NCBI RefSeq assembly: GCF_017742245.1
Contig: NZ_JAGHKO010000001.1
Span: 1,517,061 to 1,581,060, forward strand
Source: Niastella soli
GTDB taxonomy: Bacteria > Bacteroidota > Bacteroidia > Chitinophagales > Chitinophagaceae
Length of the DNA: 64,000 nt
Direction of reading: 5' to 3'
The notes under the pieces were generated by a model. It was given only the letters and a program-made list of their open reading frames with translations. It was not told where the DNA came from and searched no databases. Made by a program: the position numbers and the translations under genes. Positions 27,605 to 37,669 of this stretch are shown piece after piece (positions within the stretch are counted from its first letter, which is position 1; every line of letters begins with the position of its first letter).

Positions 27605-28942
27605 ATGATTGATCATAGAGCAACAGTTAAGCGAATCCTCATTAGTGCATTGTTCTTTTTGTTATTGTCGGTTGGAAACAAGTTATCAGCTCAGGATGGG
27701 AAGGCCATATTCCAAAATAATTGTGCCTCCTGTCACTCTGTATTCAAAGACCTGACCGGCCCTGCATTAGGAGGTGTAACATCACGTGGCCCCTGGACCG
27801 ACCATAAAAAATTGTATGAGTGGGTTCATAATCCTGCCAAGTTTATGGCTTCAGATCCGTATACTCAAGGTCTGAAAGCAAAGTTTGGTGGCGTTGTGAT
27901 GAGTCCTTTTGAAAATTTATCAGAGAAAGAGATCGATGCCGTCATCGACTACGTAGAGAAAACAGCTAAAGCAGGCCCTGCAACACCGGGTCCTGGCCAA
28001 GGCACACCAGGTGCTGGTGGCGCACAGGTTCTTGATGAGAAAGACAATTCCATTTTATATGGTGTGTTGACTCTGATCCTTGCAGTAGTAGCCTTTATTA
28101 TGCTGCAGGTGAACAGTAACCTTAAAAAACTGGCCGATGATAAAGATGGCCTTCCTGCTTATGAGACCATCCCATTCTATCGCAACAAATCTTACATCAC
28201 TTTATTGACCCTGGTTCTTTTCGTAATTGGCGGTTTCTATATAGTGAAAGGTGCTATCGGTTTAGGCCGCAGCCAGAACTATCAACCAGAGCAACCTATT
28301 TTCTACTCCCATAAAGTACACGCTGGTGTAAACCAGATCAACTGTTTGTACTGCCATGGTGGTGCAATGGAAGGCAAAGCAGCTAATATTCCTTCAGTGA
28401 ATATTTGTATGAACTGTCACATGACCATCAACGAGTACACTGAGTCTGCAGGCAAACTGTATCGTGAAGACGGTACACAGGTAGATGGTACTGCTGAGAT
28501 CAAAAAGATCTATGCAGCTGCCGGTTGGGATGCTACTAAAAAAGCATACACAGGTGAAACCAAGGAAATTCAGTGGACTAAAATTCACAACCTGCCGGAT
28601 CACGTATTCTTTAGCCACGCTCAACACGTGAATGCCGGTAAAGTACAATGTCAAACCTGCCATGGTGAAATCACCAAAATGGATGAAGTATACCAATTTG
28701 CTGACTTAAGCATGGGCTGGTGTATTAACTGTCACCGTACTACTAAAGTTAACTTTGGTGGCAAAAGCGGCGAAGAAGGCAACAAGTTCTATAGCATTTA
28801 CGAGAAATTCCATGATGACCTGAAATCTCATAAGAAAGCACCAGGTGCATTAGGTGGAGATTCGGTAATCGTAGCACCTTTAAGAGACAGTATAACTGTA
28901 GCTGATATTGGTGGTTTGGAGTGCCAAAAGTGTCACTACTAG
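27605..28942 (+). CDS. actA: Alternative complex III multihaem cytochrome c subunit ActA with extra N-terminal cytochrome domain
   Basis: Electron-carrying subunit of the menaquinol:cytochrome c oxidoreductase ACIII, facing the periplasm. From the ATG at 27605 (445 residues): signal peptide to A29, a class I cytochrome c domain with CASCH at C40-H44, a proline/glycine linker, two transmembrane helices (about 160-180 and 196-217), then five further haem motifs CLYCH, CMNCH, CQTCH, CINCH and a C-terminal CQKCH. The classic ActA is pentahaem; the additional N-terminal monohaem domain makes six sites here. First gene of the act-cox operon. Confidence 0.92.
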   Translation: MIDHRATVKRILISALFFLLLSVGNKLSAQDGKAIFQNNCASCHSVFKDLTGPALGGVTSRGPWTDHKKLYEWVHNPAKFMASDPYTQGLKAKFGGVVMSPFENLSEKEIDAVIDYVEKTAKAGPATPGPGQGTPGAGGAQVLDEKDNSILYGVLTLILAVVAFIMLQVNSNLKKLADDKDGLPAYETIPFYRNKSYITLLTLVLFVIGGFYIVKGAIGLGRSQNYQPEQPIFYSHKVHAGVNQINCLYCHGGAMEGKAANIPSVNICMNCHMTINEYTESAGKLYREDGTQVDGTAEIKKIYAAAGWDATKKAYTGETKEIQWTKIHNLPDHVFFSHAQHVNAGKVQCQTCHGEITKMDEVYQFADLSMGWCINCHRTTKVNFGGKSGEEGNKFYSIYEKFHDDLKSHKKAPGALGGDSVIVAPLRDSITVADIGGLECQKCHY

Positions 28943-29052
28943 AACTAGTGTTTTGCCCCGTCGAAGCTTTAGCATAGGCGGGCCAAATGAATCCTAAATC
29001 CGCCTGCGAAAAGCAGGTGTTCAAATTCTCAAATTCTCAAATCAATAGATAA

Positions 29053-32000
29053 ATGGCTAATAAAAAGTACTGGCAGAGTTTCGGAGAGCTCAATAACAGT
29101 GAGGCCTATGAAAAGTCGATTTCAAACGAATTCAAAGAAGAGTTACCGTTTGAAAGTGTAGATAAAAAAGGATTGGATGTCAGTCCTGCCTCCCGTAGAG
29201 ACTTTTTGAAATATCTTGGTTTTAGTACAGCAGCGGCAATCGTTGCGGCCAGTTGCGAAACTAAAGTTAGAAAGGCGATCCCATATGTGAACAAACCACA
29301 GGATATGGTGCCTGGTGTTGCTGATTACTATGCTACTACTTATGTAAGTGGTGGTGAAGCAATACCGGTTGTAGCCAAAGTACGCGATGGACGCCCCATT
29401 AAATTAGAAGGTAACACCCTGTCTACATTCACTAAAGGCGGTTCTTCTGCCCGGATGCAGGCATCGGTTCTTGATTTATATGATACTGCCCGTTTACGTC
29501 AGCCAATGGCTAATGGTAACGGTGCCAGCTACGATGTAATTGATCGCGATATCAAAGGTGCATTAGCAGGTTTGGGCGCTGGTCAACTGGTATTATTAAC
29601 TTCTACCATTATATCGCCTTCTGCAAAACAGGTTATCGCAGAATTCTTAGCTAAATATCCCAACAGCAAGCACGTACAGTTCGATGCCATTTCTTACACC
29701 GGCATGTTACTGGCCAACGAAGCTACTTTCGGAAAACGTGCTATCCCTTCATACAATTTCAACAATGCTCAAACCATCGTGAGCCTTGGTGCTGACTTCC
29801 TGTGTACCTGGTTAAGCCCTGTTGAGTTTCAACATGGCTACAGCAAAAACCGTAAAGTGCATGAAGGGAATGTTCAGATGAGTAAACACTTCCAGTTTGA
29901 AAGCATGATGAGCACCACCGGTGCTTCTGCCGACGAGCGTTTTGTTCACCGCCCATCTGAAGCTGGTATCGTAGCAGCTGCGTTATTAAGCGCTGTAAAT
30001 GGCCAGGGTGCTACAGGCGTATCTGGTAAATTAAAAACCGGCATTGAACAAGCTGCTAAAGAACTGGTTGCCAATAAAGGCAAAGCCCTGGTTGTTAGCG
30101 GTAGCAACAATGCACAGGTGCAGATCATTGTAAACGCCATCAACGATGCCATCGGTGCTTACGGTTCTACCATCAGCTGGGCTAACCCCATTCTGATGCA
30201 CCAGGGTGTTGATAGCGAAATGGTTTCCCTGGTTCAGGATATGGAAGCTGGCCGCGTAGGAGCCCTGATGATCTACGGCGCCAATCCTTCTTACGAATAT
30301 TTCGACGCTGAGCGTTTCAATAAAGGGTTGAAATCAATAAAACTATCTGTTTCTTTCAACGACAGAAAAGATGAAACAACCCAATTGTGTAAATACGTTG
30401 TGCCAGCTCCTCACTTCCTCGAAAGCTGGGGTGATGCAGAACCTAAAGCAGGTTTTGTGAGTCTGATCCAACCTACTATCAACCCACTCTTCAATACAAG
30501 ACCTTTCGAAGAATCATTACTGAGATGGTCTGGTAATGCTACTGCATGGGATGTTTACCTCAAAAATTACTGGATCGCCAAATTAGGCAGCCAGGCTACT
30601 TTTGATAAAGCATTGCAGGATGGTGTAATTGAATCACCTGCTGCTGAAGTTGCTGCTGCCTTTAACGCCGCTCCTGTGGGCCAGGCAACTGCTGCTGCTA
30701 ATGCCATGAAGCAGCAAGGTGGTGGTGAATACGAAGTAGTGATCTACCAAAAAGTAGGGGTAGGTAGCGGTAAACAAGCGAACAACCCCTGGTTGCTCGA
30801 GCTGCCCGATCCTATCACCCGCGTAAGCTGGGATAACTACGCCGTTATTTCTCCCGCACTGGCCAAGAAATTCGACATCGACCTGAACGATAGAAGATCT
30901 GCCGATAGGTACGAGGTAGAGGTAATGAAGCCTGTTATTAAAGTAAAAGTTCACGGTAAAGAAGTTGAACTTCCAATCATAGTAATACCTGGTACACAGG
31001 AAAACACCATCGCCATAGCTGTAGGTTATGGTCGCGATAAAGCTGTTGGCCGTTCAGTTGGTGCTTCAGATGGTGGAGTGTTAGGTAAAAATGCTTATCC
31101 ATTCTTAAGCTTCAATGGTTCTACCATTGAGTGGAATGGAAAGGCTGAAATGGAAAAAACTGATAAGCTTTACAAGATTGCTCAGGGACAAACACACAAC
31201 AGCTACGAAGGCCGTGAAGGTGTTATCCGTGAAATAACTTTTGAAGAATATAAGAAAGAGCCTAACACAATTTTCAACGAAAGAAAGCATGAGCTTAAGC
31301 ATTTCGTTGAGAAAGACGGTAAGGAAGGTGACATTAAAGATTTCGCTAAAGAAGGTACATTATATCCTGATTTTCCTGGTGAAGACCAGCCTGGTATCAA
31401 ATGGGGTATGAGTATCGATCTGAACAGTTGTTTTGGTTGCGGCGCCTGTGTGGTTGCCTGTCACATCGAGAACAACGTTCCTATCGTTGGTAAACACGAG
31501 GTAGCGCGTTACCATGATATGCACTGGTTGCGTATCGACCGTTACTTCAGTGGTAACCCCAATGATGCAGAAAGCATCCAAACCGTGTTCCAGCCAATGC
31601 TGTGTCAACATTGCGACAACGCGCCTTGCGAAAACGTTTGTCCGGTTGCCGCAACACACCACAGCCAGGAAGGTATAAATATGATGGCTTATAACCGTTG
31701 TATTGGAACCCGTTATTGCGCTAACAACTGTCCTTATAAAGTACGTCGTTTCAACTGGGCCGATTATACTGGCGCAGACAGCTTCCCCAACAACCAGCAG
31801 CCGCTTGTTGATGAGGGTAACCTGGACGATGTTATTCTGATGATGAATGATGACCTTACCCGCATGGTACTGAACCCAGATGTTACAGTACGTAGCCGTG
31901 GTGTAATGGAAAAATGTTCATTCTGTGTTCAAAGAACGCAGGCTGGTAAACTGGAAGCTAAAAAACAAAACCGTCTGTTAGCAGACGATGATGTGAAAAC

Positions 32001-32265
32001 AGCTTGTCAGCAGGCTTGTTCGGCAGATGCCATCGTGTTTGGTAATGCACACGATAAGAACAGCTTAGTGAGCCAGGTGCGTAAACAATTCAACTCTCGT
32101 TTGTACCATTCACTGGAAGAAATTCACACTATGCCTAACGTAAGTTACCTGGCTAAAGTGAGAAATACAGCCGAGATCAGCAACGAAGGTGTACTGGGTA
32201 CCATCATCGGTGGTCATTCAGAAGAAGCACCAGCAGCAGCTGCTCATGAAGAACACAAAGGATAA
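29053..32265 (+). CDS. actB: ACIII subunit ActB, fused molybdopterin-oxidoreductase-like and iron-sulfur protein
   Basis: Large peripheral subunit of ACIII. A twin-arginine-like signal with internal start (RRDFLK at 48-53) leads to VAASC, with C68 placed like a lipobox, so export by Tat and lipid anchoring are both plausible. The middle part is a molybdopterin-oxidoreductase fold, which in ActB does not bind the cofactor. The C-terminal part has four cysteine groups for iron-sulfur clusters starting at C793 (CFGCGACVVAC, CQHCDNAPCENVCP, CIGTRYCANNCP, CSFC). The 1070-residue length is typical of the Bacteroidota fusion. Separated from actA by a 110-bp gap with short repeats. Confidence 0.95.
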   Translation: MANKKYWQSFGELNNSEAYEKSISNEFKEELPFESVDKKGLDVSPASRRDFLKYLGFSTAAAIVAASCETKVRKAIPYVNKPQDMVPGVADYYATTYVSGGEAIPVVAKVRDGRPIKLEGNTLSTFTKGGSSARMQASVLDLYDTARLRQPMANGNGASYDVIDRDIKGALAGLGAGQLVLLTSTIISPSAKQVIAEFLAKYPNSKHVQFDAISYTGMLLANEATFGKRAIPSYNFNNAQTIVSLGADFLCTWLSPVEFQHGYSKNRKVHEGNVQMSKHFQFESMMSTTGASADERFVHRPSEAGIVAAALLSAVNGQGATGVSGKLKTGIEQAAKELVANKGKALVVSGSNNAQVQIIVNAINDAIGAYGSTISWANPILMHQGVDSEMVSLVQDMEAGRVGALMIYGANPSYEYFDAERFNKGLKSIKLSVSFNDRKDETTQLCKYVVPAPHFLESWGDAEPKAGFVSLIQPTINPLFNTRPFEESLLRWSGNATAWDVYLKNYWIAKLGSQATFDKALQDGVIESPAAEVAAAFNAAPVGQATAAANAMKQQGGGEYEVVIYQKVGVGSGKQANNPWLLELPDPITRVSWDNYAVISPALAKKFDIDLNDRRSADRYEVEVMKPVIKVKVHGKEVELPIIVIPGTQENTIAIAVGYGRDKAVGRSVGASDGGVLGKNAYPFLSFNGSTIEWNGKAEMEKTDKLYKIAQGQTHNSYEGREGVIREITFEEYKKEPNTIFNERKHELKHFVEKDGKEGDIKDFAKEGTLYPDFPGEDQPGIKWGMSIDLNSCFGCGACVVACHIENNVPIVGKHEVARYHDMHWLRIDRYFSGNPNDAESIQTVFQPMLCQHCDNAPCENVCPVAATHHSQEGINMMAYNRCIGTRYCANNCPYKVRRFNWADYTGADSFPNNQQPLVDEGNLDDVILMMNDDLTRMVLNPDVTVRSRGVMEKCSFCVQRTQAGKLEAKKQNRLLADDDVKTACQQACSADAIVFGNAHDKNSLVSQVRKQFNSRLYHSLEEIHTMPNVSYLAKVRNTAEISNEGVLGTIIGGHSEEAPAAAAHEEHKG

Positions 32266-32340
32266 GTTGAATAGGTAATTAAAAATTTTCCAGCTACCGT
32301 TTTCCCGAGGCATCGGGATGAATAGCTAAAAGTATATAAC

Positions 32341-33792
32341 ATGTCATTAATTAGATACGAATCGCAAGTAAGACCTCCGCTGGTAGATAACAACAAGGAT
32401 TATCATCAGGTTACGGAAGATATTGTGCGGCCTATTGAAGCTGCACCCAGCCGCCTTTGGTGGACTGGCTTCCTGATCTCGGTTGCGTTGTTGTGTTTTG
32501 GTGTTTACTCCATATACCGCGAGGTGACCTATGGTATTGGTCAATGGAACCTGAGTAAAACTATCGGTTGGGGTTGGGACATCACCAACTTCGTATGGTG
32601 GGTGGGTATCGGTCACGCCGGTACACTGATCTCAGCGATCCTGTTGCTGTTCCGCCAGGGATGGAGAACAGGGGTAAACCGCGCCGCAGAAGCGATGACC
32701 ATCTTTGCGGTAATTTGCGCGGGTCAGTTCCCGATCTGGCACATGGGTCGTGTTTGGATGGCCTTCTTCGTATTGCCTTATGCAAATACCCGCGGTCCTT
32801 TATGGGTGAACTTTAACTCACCACTGTTATGGGACGTATTCGCGATCTCTACATACTTCACTGTATCATTATTGTTCTGGTACTCTGGTTTGTTACCTGA
32901 CCTGGCTACTGTACGTGACCGCGCTAAATTGAAATGGCGTAAATATATGTATGGTTTGCTGTCATTCGGTTGGACCGGTTCTACCAAACACTGGCAACGC
33001 CACGAAAGCTTATCACTGGTATTGGCCGGTATGAGTACTCCGCTGGTATTATCAGTACACACGGTGGTATCTTTTGACTTCGCTACCTCAGTAATTCCCG
33101 GATGGCATACTACCATCTTCCCGCCATACTTCGTTGCGGGTGCCATCTTCTCCGGTTTTGCGATGGTGCAAACACTGTTGCTGATCAGCCGTAAAGTGCT
33201 GAAACTGGAAGATTATATTACCCTCGAGCACATTGAGGTAATGAACAAGGTAATTGTATTGACCGGTTCAATTGTAGGTATCGCCTACTTAACCGAGTTG
33301 TTTATATCATGGTATGGTCAGAACCCGAACGAAGGATGGGCATTTGCACAAAACCGTGTGAACCTGTTCAGCCCTTATGGTTGGAGCTACTGGCTGATGA
33401 TGGGCTGTAACGTGATCTCTCCACAGATCTTCTGGTTCCGCAAACTGCGTCGTAACCTGGTGGTGACCTTCTTCATGTCGGTTATCGTAAACATCGGTAT
33501 GTGGTTCGAGCGTTTTGTGATCATCGTTACCTCAATCTACCGCGACTATGTACCAAGTAGCTGGGCTACTTACTATCGTCCTTCTATCTGGGAGGTTGGG
33601 TTCTACCTGGGAACATTCGGTTTGTTCTTTACCTGCTACTTCCTGTTCTCTAAATTCTTCCCTGTAATTGCGGTGGCTGAGATCAAGCACATCCTGAAAA
33701 GATCAGGTGATAATTATAAGAAGAACATGTACCGTATTGAGAAAACTAGTGTGGATGAGTTTTATCACGAAACACATGCAAATCACCACTAA
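32341..33792 (+). CDS. actC: ACIII quinol-binding membrane subunit ActC (NrfD/PsrC family)
   Basis: 483-residue integral membrane protein with about ten helices, of the NrfD/PsrC polysulfide-reductase subunit family. In ACIII it carries a menaquinol-oxidation site near the periplasmic side, next to ActB. Long hydrophobic segments include WWVGIGHAGTLISAILLLF and several Trp/His-rich loops. The gene follows actB after a 75-bp gap with a small hairpin (TCCCGA/TCGGGA) and precedes actD by 60 bp. Confidence 0.93.
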   Translation: MSLIRYESQVRPPLVDNNKDYHQVTEDIVRPIEAAPSRLWWTGFLISVALLCFGVYSIYREVTYGIGQWNLSKTIGWGWDITNFVWWVGIGHAGTLISAILLLFRQGWRTGVNRAAEAMTIFAVICAGQFPIWHMGRVWMAFFVLPYANTRGPLWVNFNSPLLWDVFAISTYFTVSLLFWYSGLLPDLATVRDRAKLKWRKYMYGLLSFGWTGSTKHWQRHESLSLVLAGMSTPLVLSVHTVVSFDFATSVIPGWHTTIFPPYFVAGAIFSGFAMVQTLLLISRKVLKLEDYITLEHIEVMNKVIVLTGSIVGIAYLTELFISWYGQNPNEGWAFAQNRVNLFSPYGWSYWLMMGCNVISPQIFWFRKLRRNLVVTFFMSVIVNIGMWFERFVIIVTSIYRDYVPSSWATYYRPSIWEVGFYLGTFGLFFTCYFLFSKFFPVIAVAEIKHILKRSGDNYKKNMYRIEKTSVDEFYHETHANHH

Positions 33793-33852
33793 TCAATAGT
33801 GGCAGGAACAAAACACGAACGAATAAAAAGTCAGAATTTTTAAAATCATTAT

Positions 33853-34446
33853 ATGGCTGTTAAAAAATTTGTTGTTGGGGTTTTTACTGAGGAGGAACCG
33901 TTGTTTGAAGCCGTTAAGAAAGTACGTAAAGCAGGTTATAAACTGCATGAGGTATACACTCCCATGCCTATTCACGGCTTAGATCAAGCCATGGGTTTGC
34001 GTGATACCAGCATACATACAGCCGGATTTTTGTATGCTATATTTGGTACAACCAGCATGTTGTCTTTCATGACCTGGTGTTTAACTACAGATTGGCCATG
34101 GAACATTGGTGGTAAACCGCACTTTGCATTACCAGCCTGGATACCTATCACCTTCGAGTTCACTGTATTGTGTGCATGCGTGGGCATGGTATTAACCTTT
34201 TGCTACCTGTGTCAGTTGGCACCTTTTGTAAAGAAACACCACTTTAACCTGCGTTCAACTGATGATCAGTTTACGATGGTTATTGAGTGTACTTCTAAGA
34301 CAAATGAAGCTGAATTAAGTTCATTCCTGGGTGGCGTTGGTGCTACTGGAATAAATGTTCAGGTTGCCGAAACCGGCTGGTGGTTAGGTAGATATGATAA
34401 AGAGCAAAAATTGTTTGAAGGTCAAAGCGAAACTGTATCCGCATAA
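33853..34446 (+). CDS. actD: ACIII membrane subunit ActD (DUF3341)
   Basis: 197-residue protein of the DUF3341 family: an N-terminal alpha/beta domain starting KKFVVGVFTEEEPLFEAVKKVR, two transmembrane helices at about residues 55-80 and 95-120, and a C-terminal soluble segment. In the solved ACIII it contacts ActC and ActF and has no cofactors. The position, between actC and actE with 60- and 17-bp gaps, is standard. Confidence 0.93.
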   Translation: MAVKKFVVGVFTEEEPLFEAVKKVRKAGYKLHEVYTPMPIHGLDQAMGLRDTSIHTAGFLYAIFGTTSMLSFMTWCLTTDWPWNIGGKPHFALPAWIPITFEFTVLCACVGMVLTFCYLCQLAPFVKKHHFNLRSTDDQFTMVIECTSKTNEAELSSFLGGVGATGINVQVAETGWWLGRYDKEQKLFEGQSETVSA

Positions 34447-34463
34447 TATCTGAATACTTTAAG

Positions 34464-35168
34464 ATGAAAAAATTATCAATTGTTTCTGTTTTAGTGCTGG
34501 CTGTGGTAGCATGGAGTTGCAACGAAGACGTACGTAGAACTCCTGGTCACGTATATATGCCTGATATGGCTTATAGCCGTGCAATTGAAACATATGCACC
34601 CATTGATACACTCGCAAAACAGGGTATTCACTATAACCGCCTGCCGGTTGCCGGAACTATTAAACGCGGTGAATTACTGCCTTTCCCCCTGGCAAAAGAT
34701 AAAACTGGTGATACTGCCAATTATGTGCAGTCAACCCATATAGCAAATCCGTTGCCTGCATTAGATGCGGTGCAAATGAAAGAGGCAGAACGCCTGTATC
34801 TCGTAAACTGTGGTATTTGCCATGGTACTGCGCTGGATGGCAATGGCCCTTTGTATAAAGGTGGTGAAGGTCCATTCTCTGCAGCACCTGCAAATTTGGC
34901 AACCGGGCCTAAATATGTAACCATGCCTGATGGACAGATGTTTTATTCTGTTACCTACGGTAAAGGTCAAATGGGTAGCTATGCTTCTCAGTTGAGCACT
35001 ACACAACGCTGGATGGTGATTCATTACATCAAATCCAAGCAGGGTGGTGGCAAACAAGCAGCAGCAGTAGCTCCTGCAACTGATTCAGCAGCAGCAAAAC
35101 CAGCCGCCGCTGGCGCAGCTACTGCAGCCAAAAAACCAGCTGCTGATACAACAGCTAAGAAAAAATAA
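34464..35168 (+). CDS. actE: ACIII monohaem cytochrome c lipoprotein ActE
   Basis: 234 residues. A lipoprotein signal with lipobox AWSC (C19) anchors it in the membrane. Class I cytochrome c motif CGICH at C116-H120, with a later Met-bearing segment GQMGSYASQL likely to give the sixth ligand. The C-terminal 40 residues are Ala/Lys/Thr-rich low complexity, probably a flexible tail. In ACIII supercomplexes ActE passes electrons on to the oxidase CuA centre. Here the oxidase subunit II has no fused cytochrome, so ActE, or the extra domain of ActA, is the natural donor. Confidence 0.93.
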   Translation: MKKLSIVSVLVLAVVAWSCNEDVRRTPGHVYMPDMAYSRAIETYAPIDTLAKQGIHYNRLPVAGTIKRGELLPFPLAKDKTGDTANYVQSTHIANPLPALDAVQMKEAERLYLVNCGICHGTALDGNGPLYKGGEGPFSAAPANLATGPKYVTMPDGQMFYSVTYGKGQMGSYASQLSTTQRWMVIHYIKSKQGGGKQAAAVAPATDSAAAKPAAAGAATAAKKPAADTTAKKK

Positions 35169-35202
35169 CTGACACGAACACAGAACATATAAATTACTGA
35201 TA

Positions 35203-36429
35203 ATGGCTATTAAAGAATTTTTCGACATCCCCGCACGGTACAAGAAATGGTCAATGGCATTGATGGGAGTCGGCGTTTTATCTGTTATCGTCGGTTTTAT
35301 ATTATATGGAACCGGTGAAGAACATGGCAAAAGATTTTGGGCTACCATGTTGCAGAACAGTACTTATTTTTTGCTGATCGCCAACGCAGCAATGTTTTTC
35401 GTCTGCGCCACTACCCTGGCCATGGGAGGTTTTCAGATGGCGTTCCGCCGTGTATCAGAAGCCATTTCTGTTGCTGTAATTCCTTTAGGTATCATTGCGC
35501 TTGTCGTTTTAATAGCCCTTTGTGTAGTTGATCCGGAAATGTACGAATGGTTACATCCTGGTAATGATAAGCTCCTGCTTGGTAAAAAAGGGTTCCTGAA
35601 CAGCGGATTTTATATCATCTGGACCATCCTGACCATTGGTCTGTGGATCGTTCTGGGTGCTAAAATGCGTAAGTTATCACATGAGCTGGATAATAACCCA
35701 TTACCTGATGTAGAAGCCGGTCGTAAGTATATCTTCAAAAACTCTGTTTGGGCTTCTATCTTCATCGTTTGGTTTGGTTTAACTGCCATGTCAGTTACTC
35801 CATGGTTGTGGTTGATGAGTTTGGATGCACACTGGTTCAGCACCATGTATAGCTGGTACACTTTCGCCAGTACATTCGTTGCCGGCCTGGCGCTCATCAC
35901 TATTTTTGTGGTGTATATGAAAAACCAGGGCTACCTGGAGTACACCAGCGAAGAGCACATTCATGACCTGGGTAAGTTCATGTTTGCCTTCTCTATCTTC
36001 TGGACATACTTATGGTTTGCACAATACATGCTGATCTGGTATGCAAACATTCCTGAAGAAACTATTTATTTCAAATCACGTGTAACTACCAATCATAGTA
36101 AAGGTGCATACACTGGTCTGTACTGGTTTATGTTCTGTATCAACTTCATTGCACCAATCTTGATATTAATGCGCCGCGGTTCCAAAAGGAATTATACCAC
36201 GGTTACATTTATGGCAATTGTGATCATTTTCGGTCACTGGCTGGATTTCAATCAAATGGTATTTGCGAGCAAGTTCCCAGAGCATGTAGAACTGAACCTG
36301 TTTGATTTTGGTGTGGCAGCCGGATTTGTTGGTTTGATCATGTATTCAACCGGCAGAGCAATGGCGAAGTACCCACTGCTTGCGAAAAACCATCCGTTAA
36401 TAAAAGAAAGTATTATCCATCATACCTAA
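35203..36429 (+). CDS. actF: ACIII membrane subunit ActF
   Basis: 408-residue membrane protein with about ten helices, distantly related to ActC and the NrfD family, usually annotated quinol:cytochrome c oxidoreductase quinone-binding subunit 2. Hydrophobic segments alternate with conserved-looking loops (WSKARY-like start, MGHW-like late segment IIFGHWLDFNQMVF). Last act gene; the oxidase genes follow after 74 bp without a terminator, implying one transcript and coordinated assembly of the ACIII-aa3 supercomplex. Confidence 0.93.
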   Translation: MAIKEFFDIPARYKKWSMALMGVGVLSVIVGFILYGTGEEHGKRFWATMLQNSTYFLLIANAAMFFVCATTLAMGGFQMAFRRVSEAISVAVIPLGIIALVVLIALCVVDPEMYEWLHPGNDKLLLGKKGFLNSGFYIIWTILTIGLWIVLGAKMRKLSHELDNNPLPDVEAGRKYIFKNSVWASIFIVWFGLTAMSVTPWLWLMSLDAHWFSTMYSWYTFASTFVAGLALITIFVVYMKNQGYLEYTSEEHIHDLGKFMFAFSIFWTYLWFAQYMLIWYANIPEETIYFKSRVTTNHSKGAYTGLYWFMFCINFIAPILILMRRGSKRNYTTVTFMAIVIIFGHWLDFNQMVFASKFPEHVELNLFDFGVAAGFVGLIMYSTGRAMAKYPLLAKNHPLIKESIIHHT

Positions 36430-36503
36430 TAGTGTTCATTCAGGTGTGATACTTAATAAATCAGCGAACTTTGTTTCGATAGTATAAAAATTATTGAAAG
36501 ATC

Positions 36504-37622
36504 ATGACAACTACCGGATTATTTTTGTTAGCCATCCTGGCGCTTGGGTTTCTGATAACATTTCAGATAGCCAAGGCGAGTGAGTATGTATCCGTTTTAA
36601 AGGGAGAAAAAAAGTCTTTCGAGCAAAATAACAGGATCAACGGATTCCTGATGGTAGTGTTCCTTGTTTTGGGACTTGTAGGCGTGTATTTCTGCAATGA
36701 GGCATTATATCCCAAAACGTTGATGGTTCACCCATCAGCTTCTGACCATGGTGAGAACATTGATACCATGTTGAAGATCACCTTGCTTATTACGGGCATT
36801 GTGTTTTTCATTACCCAGATCTTATTATTCTGGTTTGCCTATAAATACCAGTACAACGACAAAAGAAGAGCATTCTATTATCCTCATAACAACAAACTCG
36901 AAGTTTTGTGGACAACTGTTCCCGCCATCACTTTGTGTTTGCTGGTTGGTTTCGGTTTGTATTACTGGTTTAAAATTACCGGTGAAGCACCCGAAAATTC
37001 TATGAGGATCGAGATCACTGGCCGTCAGTTCAACTGGATCTATCGCTACCCAGGTAAAGACAATACCTTCGGAAAGAAATATTTCCGCATGATCGATGAT
37101 GAAAATGGCAACATGCTTGGTATGCTCTGGAAAGATTCTACCATGAAAACACCAAATGGTGTTCAGAGTCTGAAGGCTGATCCTACCGGCTATGATGATA
37201 TCATTGAAACAACGGCAATGTACCTGGTAAAAGATAAACCAGTAAAGTTGATCATCAACTCCCGTGATGTTATTCACGACGTTGGTTTACCACACTTCCG
37301 CATGAAAATGGATGCTGTGCCTGGCACACCCACTACTATGTGGTTTACGCCAAAGTACACTACTGAAGAGATGAAGAAGATCACTAATAATCCCAATTTT
37401 GAATATGAGATTTCCTGTGACCAAATGTGCGGTAACAGTCACTATTCAATGAAAGGACTTATTAAAGTGGTAACTGAACAGGAATATAAATTCTGGTTAG
37501 CACAGCAAAAGCCTTCTTACAAGCCTGCTGAAGCTGCGCCTGCTGCGTCACCCGCACCGGTAGCTGACACAGCAAAAACTGCTGCTGCTGGTACACCAAA
37601 TACGGTATTGGCTGCTAAATAA
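36504..37622 (+). CDS. coxB: Cytochrome c oxidase subunit II
   Basis: Binds the CuA centre that receives electrons from cytochrome c. Three hydrophobic segments near the N-terminus (about 1-20, 47-65 and 90-115, then 133-155) precede a cupredoxin domain. The CuA ligands are intact: His in DVIHDVGLPHF, then C305, C309, H313 and M316 in CDQMCGNSHYSM. The C-terminus is an Ala/Pro-rich tail with no CXXCH, so this is an aa3- rather than caa3-type subunit. Second block of the act-cox operon. Confidence 0.94.
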   Translation: MTTTGLFLLAILALGFLITFQIAKASEYVSVLKGEKKSFEQNNRINGFLMVVFLVLGLVGVYFCNEALYPKTLMVHPSASDHGENIDTMLKITLLITGIVFFITQILLFWFAYKYQYNDKRRAFYYPHNNKLEVLWTTVPAITLCLLVGFGLYYWFKITGEAPENSMRIEITGRQFNWIYRYPGKDNTFGKKYFRMIDDENGNMLGMLWKDSTMKTPNGVQSLKADPTGYDDIIETTAMYLVKDKPVKLIINSRDVIHDVGLPHFRMKMDAVPGTPTTMWFTPKYTTEEMKKITNNPNFEYEISCDQMCGNSHYSMKGLIKVVTEQEYKFWLAQQKPSYKPAEAAPAASPAPVADTAKTAAAGTPNTVLAAK

Positions 37623-37669
37623 AACCAGAGACTTTAAACAGAATTATTACGACCTCAAAACAAGATACA

